Shown: positions 1-9,100 of the stretch, piece by piece
Position numbering within the stretch: the stretch's first letter is position 1
How the letters are laid out: every line of letters starts with the position of its first letter
NCBI RefSeq assembly: GCF_900460955.1
Contig: NZ_UFUW01000001.1
Span: 2,341,001-2,405,000 of the forward strand
DNA length: 64,000 bases
DNA from: Cardiobacterium valvarum
GTDB taxonomy: Bacteria > Pseudomonadota > Gammaproteobacteria > Cardiobacteriales > Cardiobacteriaceae
Direction: 5' to 3'
Program-made: the position numbers and the translations under genes
Notes under the pieces: model-generated
What the model saw: the letters and a program-made list of their open reading frames with translations, nothing else
Database searches by the model: none
Told to the model about the DNA's origin: nothing

Positions 1-280
1 GGCGGGAGAAATCGGCACTGAGCCCGATGGAGGTGAAGAAAATGAGCATGAAGGCATTTTTCAGCCCGGTATCAAACTTGAAGATGTAGCTGCCGAACCC
101 GTAGAGGAAGTAGATGATAGCCGCCGCGACCAGACCGCCCGCGACAGGTTCGGGGATATTGAAGTCACGCAGGAAACGGATGCGTTTTACTAACTGCCGC
201 CCGAAAAGCAGCACGATACAGGCGATAAGCAGGGTGTAATAACCGTTGACGGTTACCGTAGTAAAGACAGGTTGTTCCAT
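1..280 (-). CDS. gltS: Sodium/glutamate symporter GltS, N-terminal part (runs off the window)
   Basis: Inner-membrane Na+-coupled glutamate importer. The ATG lies at 278-280 on the minus strand and about 93 residues are readable before the window edge. The visible part shows a first hydrophobic helix (YYTLLIACIVLLFGRQ), then the family signature NIPEPVAGGL at about residues 41-50, a second helix, and FFTSIGLSA near residue 85. This matches the start of E. coli GltS as I remember it (IPEPVAGG, FFATIGL). The reading frame is open throughout. The C-terminal three quarters are outside the window, so integrity cannot be judged. Confidence 0.88.
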   Translation of the reverse strand, partial: MEQPVFTTVTVNGYYTLLIACIVLLFGRQLVKRIRFLRDFNIPEPVAGGLVAAAIIYFLYGFGSYIFKFDTGLKNAFMLIFFTSIGLSADFSR

Positions 281-432
281 GAAGGCCTCTCTCAAAGTTG
301 CGGGAAGAAATCAGGCAGCATGCGGTACGCCCGAAGGTCAAATACTAAGTCCAGAAGTTAATCTTTGTCAAAGAGCAGTTCATCTTGCGGTTAGCCCCCT
401 CATGTTTTGAGGATTGCCGTGGTTCAAAGAAA

Positions 433-454
433 AGGGCAGCCGTTTGGCCGCCCT
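433..454 (-). terminator. Rho-independent terminator after dcuB
   Basis: The inverted repeat AGGGCAGCC / GGCCGCCCT with a 4-nt loop lies 26 bp past the dcuB stop. On the minus strand it is followed by a T-rich run (TTTTCTTTG). Confidence 0.7.
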
Positions 455-479
455 GATGCCATAACACTGACAAACGGGA

Positions 480-1865
480 TCAGGTCAAGAGCAGTTTGGC
501 GAGCGTAAGGCTGAACACGAGGCTGAACGCCATACTGAGCAGACCGGGCAGCATAAAGCTGTGGTTGAGGATATAACGGCCAATGCGGGTCGTGCCGGTG
601 GTATCGAAGTCAATGGAGGCAATGATCGGGCCATAGTTCGGGATGAAGAAGTAGCCGTTCACCGCGACGAAAGTACCTACCATAATTTCTGGCGGAATAC
701 CGAGGCCAACACCAAGCGGGAAGAGGGTGGCAACCGTCGCCCCCTGGCTGTTGACCAATACTGACAAGGCAAAGAGCAGGACGGCAAAGAGCCACGGCGC
801 CTGTTTAACCAAAAATTCGACTTCATTTTTCAGATCGGACATATGGGCGTGCATCAGCGTGTCACCGAGCCAGGCGATACCGAAAATAGCGATAACCGCG
901 CGCATCCCGGCATGGAAGACGGAGCCACGGGTAATAGCGGTGCCGTCCGGCTTGCAGAGCAGGATGATGAGCGCGCCAGCAGTAAGCATGACGATTTCGA
1001 TGACGTGCGGCATATTAAGCAGCTTCATATTGCCTTCGGCATCAGGAAAAGACGGACGCAGGTGCGCCATCAGTTCTGCTGGTAGATATTTTGCCAGCTT
1101 ATCCAACGAGCCAAGGATAACGACCAGGATGGCGGCGCTGATAAAAATCTTGAGCGATGTTCTAGCGCTTTTTTCGTTGATGACGGTTTCTGTGCCAGAA
1201 GAGGATTCCTGCGCGGCATAGATTTCCTGATAAACAGGGTCTTGCAAGCGGCGCTGATATTCCGGATCGTCTTTGAGTTCTTTACCCATCTTGTTGACGA
1301 AGACACAGGCGATGGCGATGCCTAACGTGGTGGAAGGAATCGTCACCATCAGGATTTGCGGCATGCTGATGTGATACGGCGTGAGGTAGGAAACTGCAGA
1401 CGTGACCGCTGCCGCAATCGGGCTGGCGACGATGGAGAACTGCGAGGCGATGACTGCCATGGAAAGCGGGCGTTCCGGGCGGACACCGCTGCGGCGTGAG
1501 ACTTCGGCGATGACCGGCAGTACGGAATAAGCGACGTGGCCGGTGCCGGCGAAAATGGTGAAGATATACGTCACAGCAGGTGCCATGAAGGTGATGTACT
1601 TCGGATTCTTGCGCAGAATGCGGGTGGCAACGCGAATCATCAGGTCGAGACCGCCAGAGGCCTCCATTGCCGCCGCCGCAGAAACGACCGCCATGATCAT
1701 CAGCATGACGTCAATCGGCGGGCTGGTCGGTTGCAAGCCAAAACCAAAGGTCAGGATGGCGAGACCCAGGCCACCGAAGACACCGAGACCGATACCACCG
1801 ACGCGGGCACCCAACAAAATACACAGCAGCACAATGGCAAACTGCACATAAAACATTATGGACAT
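480..1865 (-). CDS. dcuB: Anaerobic C4-dicarboxylate transporter, DcuA/DcuB family
   Basis: Inner-membrane carrier of 461 residues, the usual Dcu length, that exchanges fumarate, malate, aspartate and succinate during anaerobic growth. Family hallmarks are [17 protein letters not shown] near residue 19, the [26 protein letters not shown] block near 50-75, [26 protein letters not shown] near 85-110, and [15 protein letters not shown] near 128. Some positions resemble E. coli DcuA (GGIGLG, TIFAGTG) and others DcuB (QP..PPIDVML), so the A/B assignment is a best guess. The ATG at 1865 is preceded by GGAG six bases upstream, and a second Met lies three codons in. The gene stands alone, with its own terminator downstream. 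Confidence 0.9.
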   Translation of the reverse strand: MSIMFYVQFAIVLLCILLGARVGGIGLGVFGGLGLAILTFGFGLQPTSPPIDVMLMIMAVVSAAAAMEASGGLDLMIRVATRILRKNPKYITFMAPAVTYIFTIFAGTGHVAYSVLPVIAEVSRRSGVRPERPLSMAVIASQFSIVASPIAAAVTSAVSYLTPYHISMPQILMVTIPSTTLGIAIACVFVNKMGKELKDDPEYQRRLQDPVYQEIYAAQESSSGTETVINEKSARTSLKIFISAAILVVILGSLDKLAKYLPAELMAHLRPSFPDAEGNMKLLNMPHVIEIVMLTAGALIILLCKPDGTAITRGSVFHAGMRAVIAIFGIAWLGDTLMHAHMSDLKNEVEFLVKQAPWLFAVLLFALSVLVNSQGATVATLFPLGVGLGIPPEIMVGTFVAVNGYFFIPNYGPIIASIDFDTTGTTRIGRYILNHSFMLPGLLSMAFSLVFSLTLAKLLLT

Positions 1866-2272
1866 GATGCGCTCCGATAAAAGCTAAAAGAACAACCATG
1901 CGGCGGAGAACACGCGGCAAAACGCACAGATGATGCGCTTTGGGGCGGATTCTTGCCGCACGGTGCTGAAGCCAGCGGGATTCTCGCCTTGCGGGAAGAT
2001 GTGAATCCGTTAATCTTCGCCGCAAATTGTAGTACAGATACCGCAGGCGATAAAGCCTGAATCCACATAACCACAGCGCACGTATCGCCCGAATTTATCA
2101 TTGGTATTCAGACGGATAAGGTCCTATACAGAACCGCTTGCGCGGTCTTCTACCATCCCTGCCGTGCTTTTTGTCGTGATATTCACTTTATAGCCTGTGG
2201 ATTGTCATGGACAAGATGGGAATTTTTGTGTATAGCTTCATGCACAACAAACCAGTCCCTCATCCGGCCTGC

Positions 2273-2330
2273 ACCGCAACAAGACCCGCAACCACGCCGC
2301 TTGGCAGGTACGGTATTGATGCCACTTGAC
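2273..2330 (-). repeat. Two units of the dispersed 26-bp repeat, in the dcuB-nnrS intergenic region
   Basis: Read on the minus strand, two units occur in tandem: one begins GCCAAGCGGCGTGGTTGCGG, the other TCAAGTGGCATCAATACCG. This is the CCAAGCGGCGTA-type unit found at many intergenic sites in this window. Apart from it, the 590-bp region 1866-2455 between the divergent dcuB and nnrS genes holds nothing I recognise. No convincing FNR-type site was seen by eye. Confidence 0.65.
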
Positions 2331-2455
2331 GGACCGGTATCAGCGACAAGCGGCGGGGACGTAGCTTTTCTCGCTTCCGCTACCTTACGTTGATTTCCAT
2401 CATCGGCGCAGACACGTGGCGGTGCTATCCTGCGCGCCGTTTTTCCGGAGGTTTT

Positions 2456-3622
2456 ATGCACCGCTATCCCGCCATTCTCAATCTCGGTTTCCGCCTGTTT
2501 TTCTTCACCGCGTCCGCTTTTGCCGTGCTCACCATGCTCGCCTGGCTGGCGGTGTATCAGTTTCAGGTAACAGCGTTCAGCGGCGCGCTGCCGCCCCCGT
2601 ATTGGCACGGACACGAGATGGTGTATGGCTATGCCGCCGCCGTCGTCACCGGTTTCCTCTTCACCGCCGTGCAGAACTGGACGGGGCTGCCGCTGCCGCA
2701 TGGCTGGCTGCTGTTTTGTTATTGGTTGCCGTGGTTCGTCGCCCGTTTACTCTTTGCTTTTGCCCCCGCTTGGCAGCTTGCTGCCGCCTGTTTTGATGCG
2801 GTTTTTGCCCTCGGCAGCCTGTATGGCGTCGCCAAGCCGGTGTTTGCGGTCAAGCAGTGGCGGCAGATGGGGCTGGTATCAAAACTGGGACTGCTGGTCA
2901 TCGGTCAGTTGTTTTTTATTACCGGGCTGCTTGGCTTTGCGCGCGGACTGCATTGGAGTCTGTATCTCGGCGTGTTCACCATCCTCGCCATCGTGCTGAC
3001 TATAGGACGGCGGGTCACACCTTTTTTCACGGAACGCGGCGTCGGCTATCCCTTCACGCCGAAAAACAGCATCCTGCTGGATCGCCTCTGCCTGGTGTCA
3101 TTCACCGTTTTTTTTGCGTTGAAGGTATTTACGCCGTGGCAAGCGGCGGCATCCGTCTTCGCCCTGGCAACCGCACTTACTAACGGCTGGCGCCTCGTCG
3201 GCTGGTACACCTTCGGTATCTGGCGGCGACCACTGTTGTGGTCGATGTTTTTGTCCTTCGCCGGGATGATTTTTGGCTTCTTCCTCTTCTTCTGCCGGCT
3301 TTTTTGGCCTATCAGCGATTCGCTGGCGATGCACGCGCTAACGCTCTCCGGCGTCGGCCTGCTGACACTCTCGATGATGGGGCGGGTCAGCCTCGGCCAT
3401 TCCGGGCGCAATATTCACGAGCCGCCGCGTCTGCTGGTGATCGGGTTATGGCTGCTGTCGCTGGCATTTATCTGCCGTGTCGTGCTGCCGCTTGTCGCTC
3501 CCGCGCAGATAATGCTGTGGATTGCGCTGGCGCAGGTGCTGTGGGTTATCGCCTTCTGTTTGCTGCTGCACGGCTACACGCGAATTTGGTTCTCGCCGCG
3601 TATTGATGGCAAGCCGGGCTGA
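2456..3622 (+). CDS. nnrS: NnrS family haem/copper membrane protein
   Basis: Polytopic inner-membrane protein of 388 residues with about twelve hydrophobic segments. NnrS proteins are linked to nitric oxide tolerance and denitrification and bind haem and copper. Signature features are the N-terminal ILNLGFRLFF, the PPPYWHGHEMVYGYAAAVVTGFLFTAVQNWTG block at about residues 45-80 with its conserved His and Trp residues, TIGRRVTPFFTERGVG near 185, and SLGHSGR near 328. The start at 2456 was chosen over an upstream in-frame Met because CCGGAGG sits 4 bases before it and the family begins there. No nor or nir genes are nearby, so the role is inferred from family only. It converges on miaA with a shared terminator between them. 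Confidence 0.9.
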   Translation: MHRYPAILNLGFRLFFFTASAFAVLTMLAWLAVYQFQVTAFSGALPPPYWHGHEMVYGYAAAVVTGFLFTAVQNWTGLPLPHGWLLFCYWLPWFVARLLFAFAPAWQLAAACFDAVFALGSLYGVAKPVFAVKQWRQMGLVSKLGLLVIGQLFFITGLLGFARGLHWSLYLGVFTILAIVLTIGRRVTPFFTERGVGYPFTPKNSILLDRLCLVSFTVFFALKVFTPWQAAASVFALATALTNGWRLVGWYTFGIWRRPLLWSMFLSFAGMIFGFFLFFCRLFWPISDSLAMHALTLSGVGLLTLSMMGRVSLGHSGRNIHEPPRLLVIGLWLLSLAFICRVVLPLVAPAQIMLWIALAQVLWVIAFCLLLHGYTRIWFSPRIDGKPG

Positions 3623-3643
3623 TGTCCGCCTGCTGGTATGAAG

Positions 3644-3669
3644 AAGCCCCTGCTACGGCAGGGGCTTTT
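3644..3669. terminator. Bidirectional terminator between nnrS and miaA
   Basis: A perfect 10-bp stem AAGCCCCTGC / GCAGGGGCTT with loop TACG is followed by TTTTC on the plus strand. The stem also contains the last codons of miaA, so the convergent genes share it. Confidence 0.8.
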
Positions 3670-4597
3670 CGTTTATGAAGGCAGTGATGGTGCCAAGCGC
3701 AACATCCAGACCTTGCAGCGGATCATAGCGGTGCAGATCGAGAACATCGGCGAGGCGGTTGTTCATCCAGGTAATTTGCCGCTTGGCCAACTGGCGGCTG
3801 GCGATGATGCCCTGCCCGATGGCAGTGGTGCGGTCGGTCGCACCATCCAGGTATTGCCAGATTTGCCGGTAGCCGACGCTGCGCATGGCGGGGCTATCGG
3901 CACTAAGGTGTGGGCGGGCTTTGAGTACGGCCACTTCGTCGATGAAGCCCGCCTCTATCATGTGCTGAAAGCGGGTGGCGATGCGACGATGCAGTTCGGC
4001 ACGCGGCGGATTCAAGGCGATGGCGAGTGTCTGCCACGGCGGCGCGGCACGCTGCTGTGCGGCATAGTACGCGCTCGGAGTTTTGCCGCTGGTCATGATA
4101 AGTTCGAGGGCGCGGATGAGGCGTTGGCGGTCGTTCGGCATGATGCGCGCCGCGCTAGCCGGATCGAGGCGGGCGAGTTCGGCGTGCAGGGCGGTGGCAC
4201 CTTCACTGTCCAGGCGCGCTTCGATAGCGGCACGATTATGCGGGTCGGCGGCAGGCAGACCATCCATGCCGGCATAGAGGGTGTAGTAATAGAGCATGGT
4301 GCCGCCAACGAGGACGGGAATTTGTCCCGCTTGGTGAGCCGCCTGGATTTCATGCGTGGCATCGGCGGCAAAACGGGCAGCGGAATAGGTTTCTTCCGGA
4401 TCGAGAATGTCGATGAGGGCGTGCGGGTAACGGACGAGGGTTGCAGCGTCAGGTTTGGCGGTGCCAATATCCATGCCGCGATAGATTTGCGCGGAATCGA
4501 CGCTGATAAGGTACACGGGCTGACGGTCAGCAAGGGCAAAGGCAAGATCGGTCTTGCCGGACGCGGTCGGGCCGAGGATGCAGATAACGGGAGGCAT
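3653..4597 (-). CDS. miaA: tRNA dimethylallyltransferase MiaA
   Basis: Cytoplasmic enzyme that transfers a dimethylallyl group to N6 of A37 in tRNAs reading UNN codons. It has 314 residues, the usual length. It begins MPPVICILGPTASGKTDLAF with the P-loop GPTASGKT at residues 8-15. It continues with SVDSAQIYRGMDIGTAKP near 36-53, HALIDILDPEETYSAARF near 62, and the VGGTMLYY motif near 103. The start at 4597 matches the family N-terminus; a 46-residue upstream extension in frame is repeat-derived sequence and was rejected. No clear Shine-Dalgarno is visible. The usual neighbour hfq is absent. The dimethylallyl donor could come from the mevalonate pathway suggested by mvaD at 26-27 kb (inference). 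Confidence 0.95.
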   Translation of the reverse strand: MPPVICILGPTASGKTDLAFALADRQPVYLISVDSAQIYRGMDIGTAKPDAATLVRYPHALIDILDPEETYSAARFAADATHEIQAAHQAGQIPVLVGGTMLYYYTLYAGMDGLPAADPHNRAAIEARLDSEGATALHAELARLDPASAARIMPNDRQRLIRALELIMTSGKTPSAYYAAQQRAAPPWQTLAIALNPPRAELHRRIATRFQHMIEAGFIDEVAVLKARPHLSADSPAMRSVGYRQIWQYLDGATDRTTAIGQGIIASRQLAKRQITWMNNRLADVLDLHRYDPLQGLDVALGTITAFINEKPLP

Positions 4598-4705
4598 GTG
4601 GGCGGTGGACGATAAGAGCAGAGCGCCATGGTATAGCGGGCTTCCCCTGAAAGCTATGCCGGACTTCGCGTGGATGGCGGATATCTTCGAACACGACAGA
4701 ATTTC

Positions 4706-4762
4706 GCCAAGCGGCATCAATGCTGTGCCCACCAAGCGGCAGAAATACTGGGTTCGTCAAGA
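4706..4762 (+). repeat. Two units of the dispersed 26-bp repeat
   Basis: GCCAAGCGGCATCAATGCTG is followed after 26 bp by CCAAGCGGCAGAAATACTGG. The units lie upstream of miaA in a 770-bp stretch (4598-5370) whose only other contents are a doubtful small ORF and a MITE-like element. Confidence 0.65.
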
Positions 4763-4955
4763 TTTACGGGGAAGGGCGGACACAAAAATGGAATGGCGGG
4801 GCCATTCCGTTTCGTGACACGTTCAAACGCTGCTTGTGTTGCTCAGCCTTGCTGCGGTGGAGGCGGCGGGGTTTTACTCTGCCCGTGCTTGCCATCATCG
4901 TGCTGCGGGGGTTGCGCTTGCCCGTATGCTTGTGCGGCATGCCTTTGTCTGGTTG

Positions 4956-5084
4956 TTATTTGTCACCGTGCTGCATATGTGGAACGACTTTGGGTTTGAC
5001 GGCTTCTTCGGGCTGCGACGGCGATTTTTGCGCATCGGCAGTGATGACCAACAAGATAGTCAGAGAAGCGAGGCCTTTTTTCAT
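4956..5084 (-). CDS. Possible small secreted peptide, perhaps frameshifted
   Basis: The ATG at 5084 is preceded by AGGAGC six bases upstream. It opens a 42-residue frame with a plausible signal peptide (MKKGLASLTILLVITADAQ) followed by a Pro/Lys-rich tail that ends at a TAA. Just beyond, in another frame, the sequence reads Gln/Pro/His-rich (QPPQHDDGKHGQSKTPPPPP, then a stop), which looks like a natural C-terminus. The two halves may be one secreted protein split by a frameshift. No family is recognised. Evidence is limited to the ribosome binding site and signal-like start, so this is tentative. Confidence 0.3.
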   Translation of the reverse strand: MKKGLASLTILLVITADAQKSPSQPEEAVKPKVVPHMQHGDK

Positions 5085-5204
5085 CGTATTGCTCCTATTT
5101 ATGTGAGTGTGTTGCTTTTGCCGCCTGAGCGGTCAAAAGCGGGATGCATTGCGCGCGCATCCTGCGGCTATCCATGATGTTTTTTAACGGCTTGACAAGG
5201 TTTT

Positions 5205-5309
5205 ATAGTCGTTTCAAATAGAACTGATACGATGTTGGCGAGCCTCGCTGTACTATCTGTACTGTTTTCGGCCCGCCGCCTTGTCTCAGTCCTCTTTGAA
5301 GCGACCATA
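5205..5309 (+). mobile_element. MITE-like element, copy 1
   Basis: A 105-bp element bounded by imperfect inverted repeats: TATAGTCGTTTCAAA on the left, and TTTGAAGCGACCATA (its complement with two mismatches) on the right. The centre carries the shared core with GTACTATCTGTACTG and the pair GCCTCGC / GCCGCC. It has no coding capacity. Related copies lie at 16523-16630, 18650-18721 (core-deleted) and 62290-62394. Confidence 0.7.
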
Positions 5310-5323
5310 TTGTCACTTGCCCA

Positions 5324-5352
5324 CAAAAAAGCCCTGTACTGTCGCACAGGGC
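5324..5352 (-). terminator. Terminator after tfpZ
   Basis: The stem GCCCTGT / ACAGGGC is followed on the minus strand by TTTTTT, 18 bp past the tfpZ stop. Confidence 0.8.
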
Positions 5353-5370
5353 TCGTCATGGAAAAGGCGC

Positions 5371-6093
5371 TTACCATGGCCGCAAATCCACGGTCGCCAG
5401 GATTTTCTGCTCTTTGTTTGAGACCAGCACCGTCATATCCCAATCGCCACCCATCATCGGCAGGAAGCCGTCGGCCTGTGGATATTGACGCAAGATCTCG
5501 TCCACCGCAGCCTGCGAGTTGTTCTTGCCCAAGTCGCTGAGCGGCAGAACCTCTTTGGCGAAATCCTGCCAATGCCCTGCTATTGGTTGATAAAGCTCGG
5601 CTCTTTGCACAGGAGATTTGCCTTTTTCCAGCTCCAGCCACAGCCAGTCTGATTGCTCTTGCTTGTCCTTGACGGGGCGTACCATACCCCATTGCGGTGC
5701 AAGCCAAGAGGTACGATCAAAAGGTGGCTTAGCATTGCTGTAATCCACGTCAATAGCCTTGACGATTTCCACCCGGTAGATATTGATAACCTGCCAGGCC
5801 GGCCGCCCCTCGGCGATATGCCAAATGCCGTAAAGCAGCGCTGCTATCTGCATGATGATGACGGCGACAAAATCGAACCACAGCCCTTTCTTGCCCTGCT
5901 TGGCGAGAAAGAGGGTCAAGAGCGGTCCCATGATGACGTCGATAGAGAGCAGCAGCAGAAAGATATGCGACACCCCCACTGCTTTGGCAAGCACGCCAGG
6001 ATACCAGTACCAATAGACGGTCGCCGCCGTGAGGCAGCCGATGATGATGGAACAAAACAAGTGGCTCACGAAACAACGGATTCTGAAAGACAT
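5371..6093 (-). CDS. tfpZ: TfpX/TfpZ family type IV pilin accessory protein
   Basis: Inner-membrane accessory protein of the kind encoded beside pilin genes in Moraxella, Acinetobacter and relatives, thought to assist pilin assembly or stability. It has 240 residues. Hydrophobic segments lie near 10-32, 42-62 and 72-90 (FVSHLFCSIIIGCLTAATVY, then HIFLLLLSIDVIMGPLLTLF with the conserved D..MGPLLT motif, then FDFVAVIIMQIAALLYGIW). A soluble C-terminal domain follows, ending LVSNKEQKILATVDLRPW. The start at 6093 was chosen over an upstream Met because AGGAGA lies 4-5 bases before it. It follows the PAP2-spermidine-synthase fusion by 63 bp and ends the pilin cluster with its own terminator. Confidence 0.82.
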   Translation of the reverse strand: MSFRIRCFVSHLFCSIIIGCLTAATVYWYWYPGVLAKAVGVSHIFLLLLSIDVIMGPLLTLFLAKQGKKGLWFDFVAVIIMQIAALLYGIWHIAEGRPAWQVINIYRVEIVKAIDVDYSNAKPPFDRTSWLAPQWGMVRPVKDKQEQSDWLWLELEKGKSPVQRAELYQPIAGHWQDFAKEVLPLSDLGKNNSQAAVDEILRQYPQADGFLPMMGGDWDMTVLVSNKEQKILATVDLRPW

Positions 6094-6156
6094 GAGGTCT
6101 CCTAACGTCATGTAATGGCGAGAAACGGGGGCGGCCATTTAGGCCCGCCCCAGCAG

Positions 6157-9100
6157 TTATTCTCTGGTACTAGATGTTTGTCCATTTTGTTTATGCAAGC
6201 GATCCTGTTTCATCTTTTCCAGCATATTGATGTTATATGTGAAGGCGTCGTAGGCCAGCGCATTGCCTTTCGGTGTGGAGTATTCCAAATAAAGATTGTT
6301 GTCGGTGGAGACGAAGAATTGAGGCTTACGCAGTTTCTGCGCAAGATAATCCATATCTGCTGGTTCCAGCAGCAGATCTTCATGCAGGGCTTTTTCTTCT
6401 GCATCTAAGTCCTCAGTGCTGACCGCAATACGCCCGTCCAGATGGTGGAGGCGTGCGGACTCTTCCGTATTACTGGCAACCAATACCCCCTGGCCACCGG
6501 AAACATAGAGCCAGACATAGCGGAATTCCTGATGCAGAGTATTCAAGATGTAGAGGAGATCCATCGGCTGCATGTGATGCAATTGCACCCATTGCTGCAA
6601 CACGCCATTTTCTTTTAGACGTGCTTTGACTAATTGATAGAACTCACGATTATAGAGATTAGCTGCACCCGCGAACCAGATGCTGGAAATTTCCATGCTG
6701 ATGAGGTCGTAGCGCTTGTTTTGTGTCAGAAGCAGGTTACGTCCGTCGGTGTAATACATCCGTACATTGTCTTGCTGCGAAACCAGCTTATTGATTTCAC
6801 CGAAATGAATATCGGCGATGTCCACCATGTCGGCGGCCAGTTCAGCAATATCCATCTGGGCGAACCCCTGCTCATGCAATACATGCGCAGAATTGCCCGT
6901 GCCATAGCCAATAACCAGCACATCACCGCGTTCTTGCACATGAAGCAGCGGAGTTAAGGCTACGCCACGCTGTGCTTGAACCTCGCCTGCATTATTACCC
7001 TGGAATTTACCATTGGTCAGCAAGGTCAGCATAGTTTTGTGCTCGCCGGTTTCTTTGTGTTTCATCGTCAACGAGTTCACGGTGGTCAACCCTCCCTGGA
7101 TACTCTCACGCGAATCAATAACTTCGCCACGATAGTTATCCGCGCTGAAATAGACATTCGCCCCTACCGTCAACTGCGTCAAGTTCCATTGTGCCGGATA
7201 GCTCCACAGCGCAAAAACGATTGCTATCAGCGCAACGATACCTGTTGCCCGTTGCGCGCTACTGTTATAGCGGAAAGCCTGCGGCCAGGCGGTGCGGCCG
7301 ATATACGCCATATACAGCGCAAGAGCGAGCGAGAGAATGGCGAGAACGAAGAGCAAACGATTGGAGCCGAGCCAATTGAGGAAGACAAACCCTGCCAGCA
7401 AGACACCGGCAATATTGCCCAGCGTGTTGCACAAACTTGCAATACCGAGCCCTGCCGCCTCACCACGGTTTTTTAACCAGTCGGAGGCCAGCGCCATCGT
7501 TGCCGGATAACCGAGGCCGATAAAGAAAGCAGGCGGCATCATGATGATGGCGCAGACGGCAGCACGAATCAGCTCACGCGCAGCAAAGCCGAAGTGGTGA
7601 TATGCCCCCATCGGGCCGAAGCTGGCGAAATAGTCCACCAATCCGTCCCACTGGAAGGCAGAGATGATGATGGCGAAAAAGATACCAAGCTGCGCGATAG
7701 TCGCGATAACAGGGTCGGTCAGCCAACGTCGCAATTTGTCATACAGAGTAGAGCCTAGACCCAACCCGCAGAGAAAAGTCGCCAGCATCAGACCAAAGGC
7801 ATATACGCTGTTGCCCGCGATAACCGCTAGCATATGCATATTGACGATTTCCAGGGCCAAGGTGACAACCCCGCCAAGACTGACGACCCACAGCGCGGCA
7901 ATACCGAGACGGCGCCGCTGCCAAGCATTTTGCGACGGTAGCATGACATGTCCCGCGCCGACGTCCGCAATGCCCTCTACCTCCACGGCGACAACTACTT
8001 GTGCCGAATCCGGCAACTTTTTCAGGCGATCAATGGCATATAGCGCAATCATTAGACTGAAGAGTGCTGCGAGACGGGTGGCCCCCGTGAGTCCGAGACT
8101 TGGCAAGACAACATAGGCACCGATCAGAGCTCCCAGCGCCGCGCCCATGATATTGGCGGTATAGAGATGAGCGATGATATTGCCGCGCCCCGGTAAATAG
8201 CCGCGCAGGAATTTGAACATGATGGGAAGGGTCGTCCCCATGAGGATGGTCGGAATGCCAAGGACAATCACACCGAGCAACACCCGCCACAGGGTAAGGA
8301 CGGGAGAATCCGGGCGTACATCGGCAGCGAATGCGACATAAATATGGGCGATCAGCTTAAAAAGAGCAGGAGTTGCCAGTGCATAAACCCCGATAACTGC
8401 CTCAAAAAGGGCATACCATTTGAGCGGATTGCGTACCCGGTCGGCGAGCAAACCACCCAACCAGGCGCCGAGCGCCATGCCACCCATATAGGTCGCCATC
8501 ACCGTATAAGCGGCAAGAGAAGTGCCACCGAAGATGACGCCGAGATGCTTGGCAAAGACGACTTCATAGAGCAGCCCGGCAAAACCGGAGCAAACAAAGA
8601 GGCCAAATACCCAGCGCACAGAAATTTGCGGACGCGCCTGCGCAACGGCCGCTTTTTCCTGCCAAGAATAGGCCTGATATTGCGCTTCACTGGGTGCGGG
8701 CAGATACCAGACGGCGCGCAGATAGGCAGCGAAACCGTACACAGCAGCGATAACGCTGACCGCTGAGAAAAGGCGCACAAACCAGAGGTGATCCGCCAGA
8801 AAAAAGCGGGTGGTATCGGCATGAAGCATGATTTCCCAAGCAGCAAATAGCAGCATACATACCCACCAGATGCGGCGCTTGTAGAAATGCCAGCCGGGAG
8901 GATTGATAAGCGCCGTGCCGAGAGCGATACAGAGCGGCGCCGCCACGATCAGGTCCATCAGGTAATGCTCACCCATGGCCATGGTGGCAATAAAAGTAAT
9001 CGCGGCAAAGGCGGCTGCTGCATAGAAATACACCTTGCGGGTCAAACAGGCAGCGACCAGTACCATCAGCATGGCACCAGCAAAGTGCATGGAGGGCATG

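Noticed and set aside
3638..4615. 325-residue plus-strand open frame antisense to miaA
   Set aside because: It begins in the terminator stem and mirrors miaA; no family resemblance.
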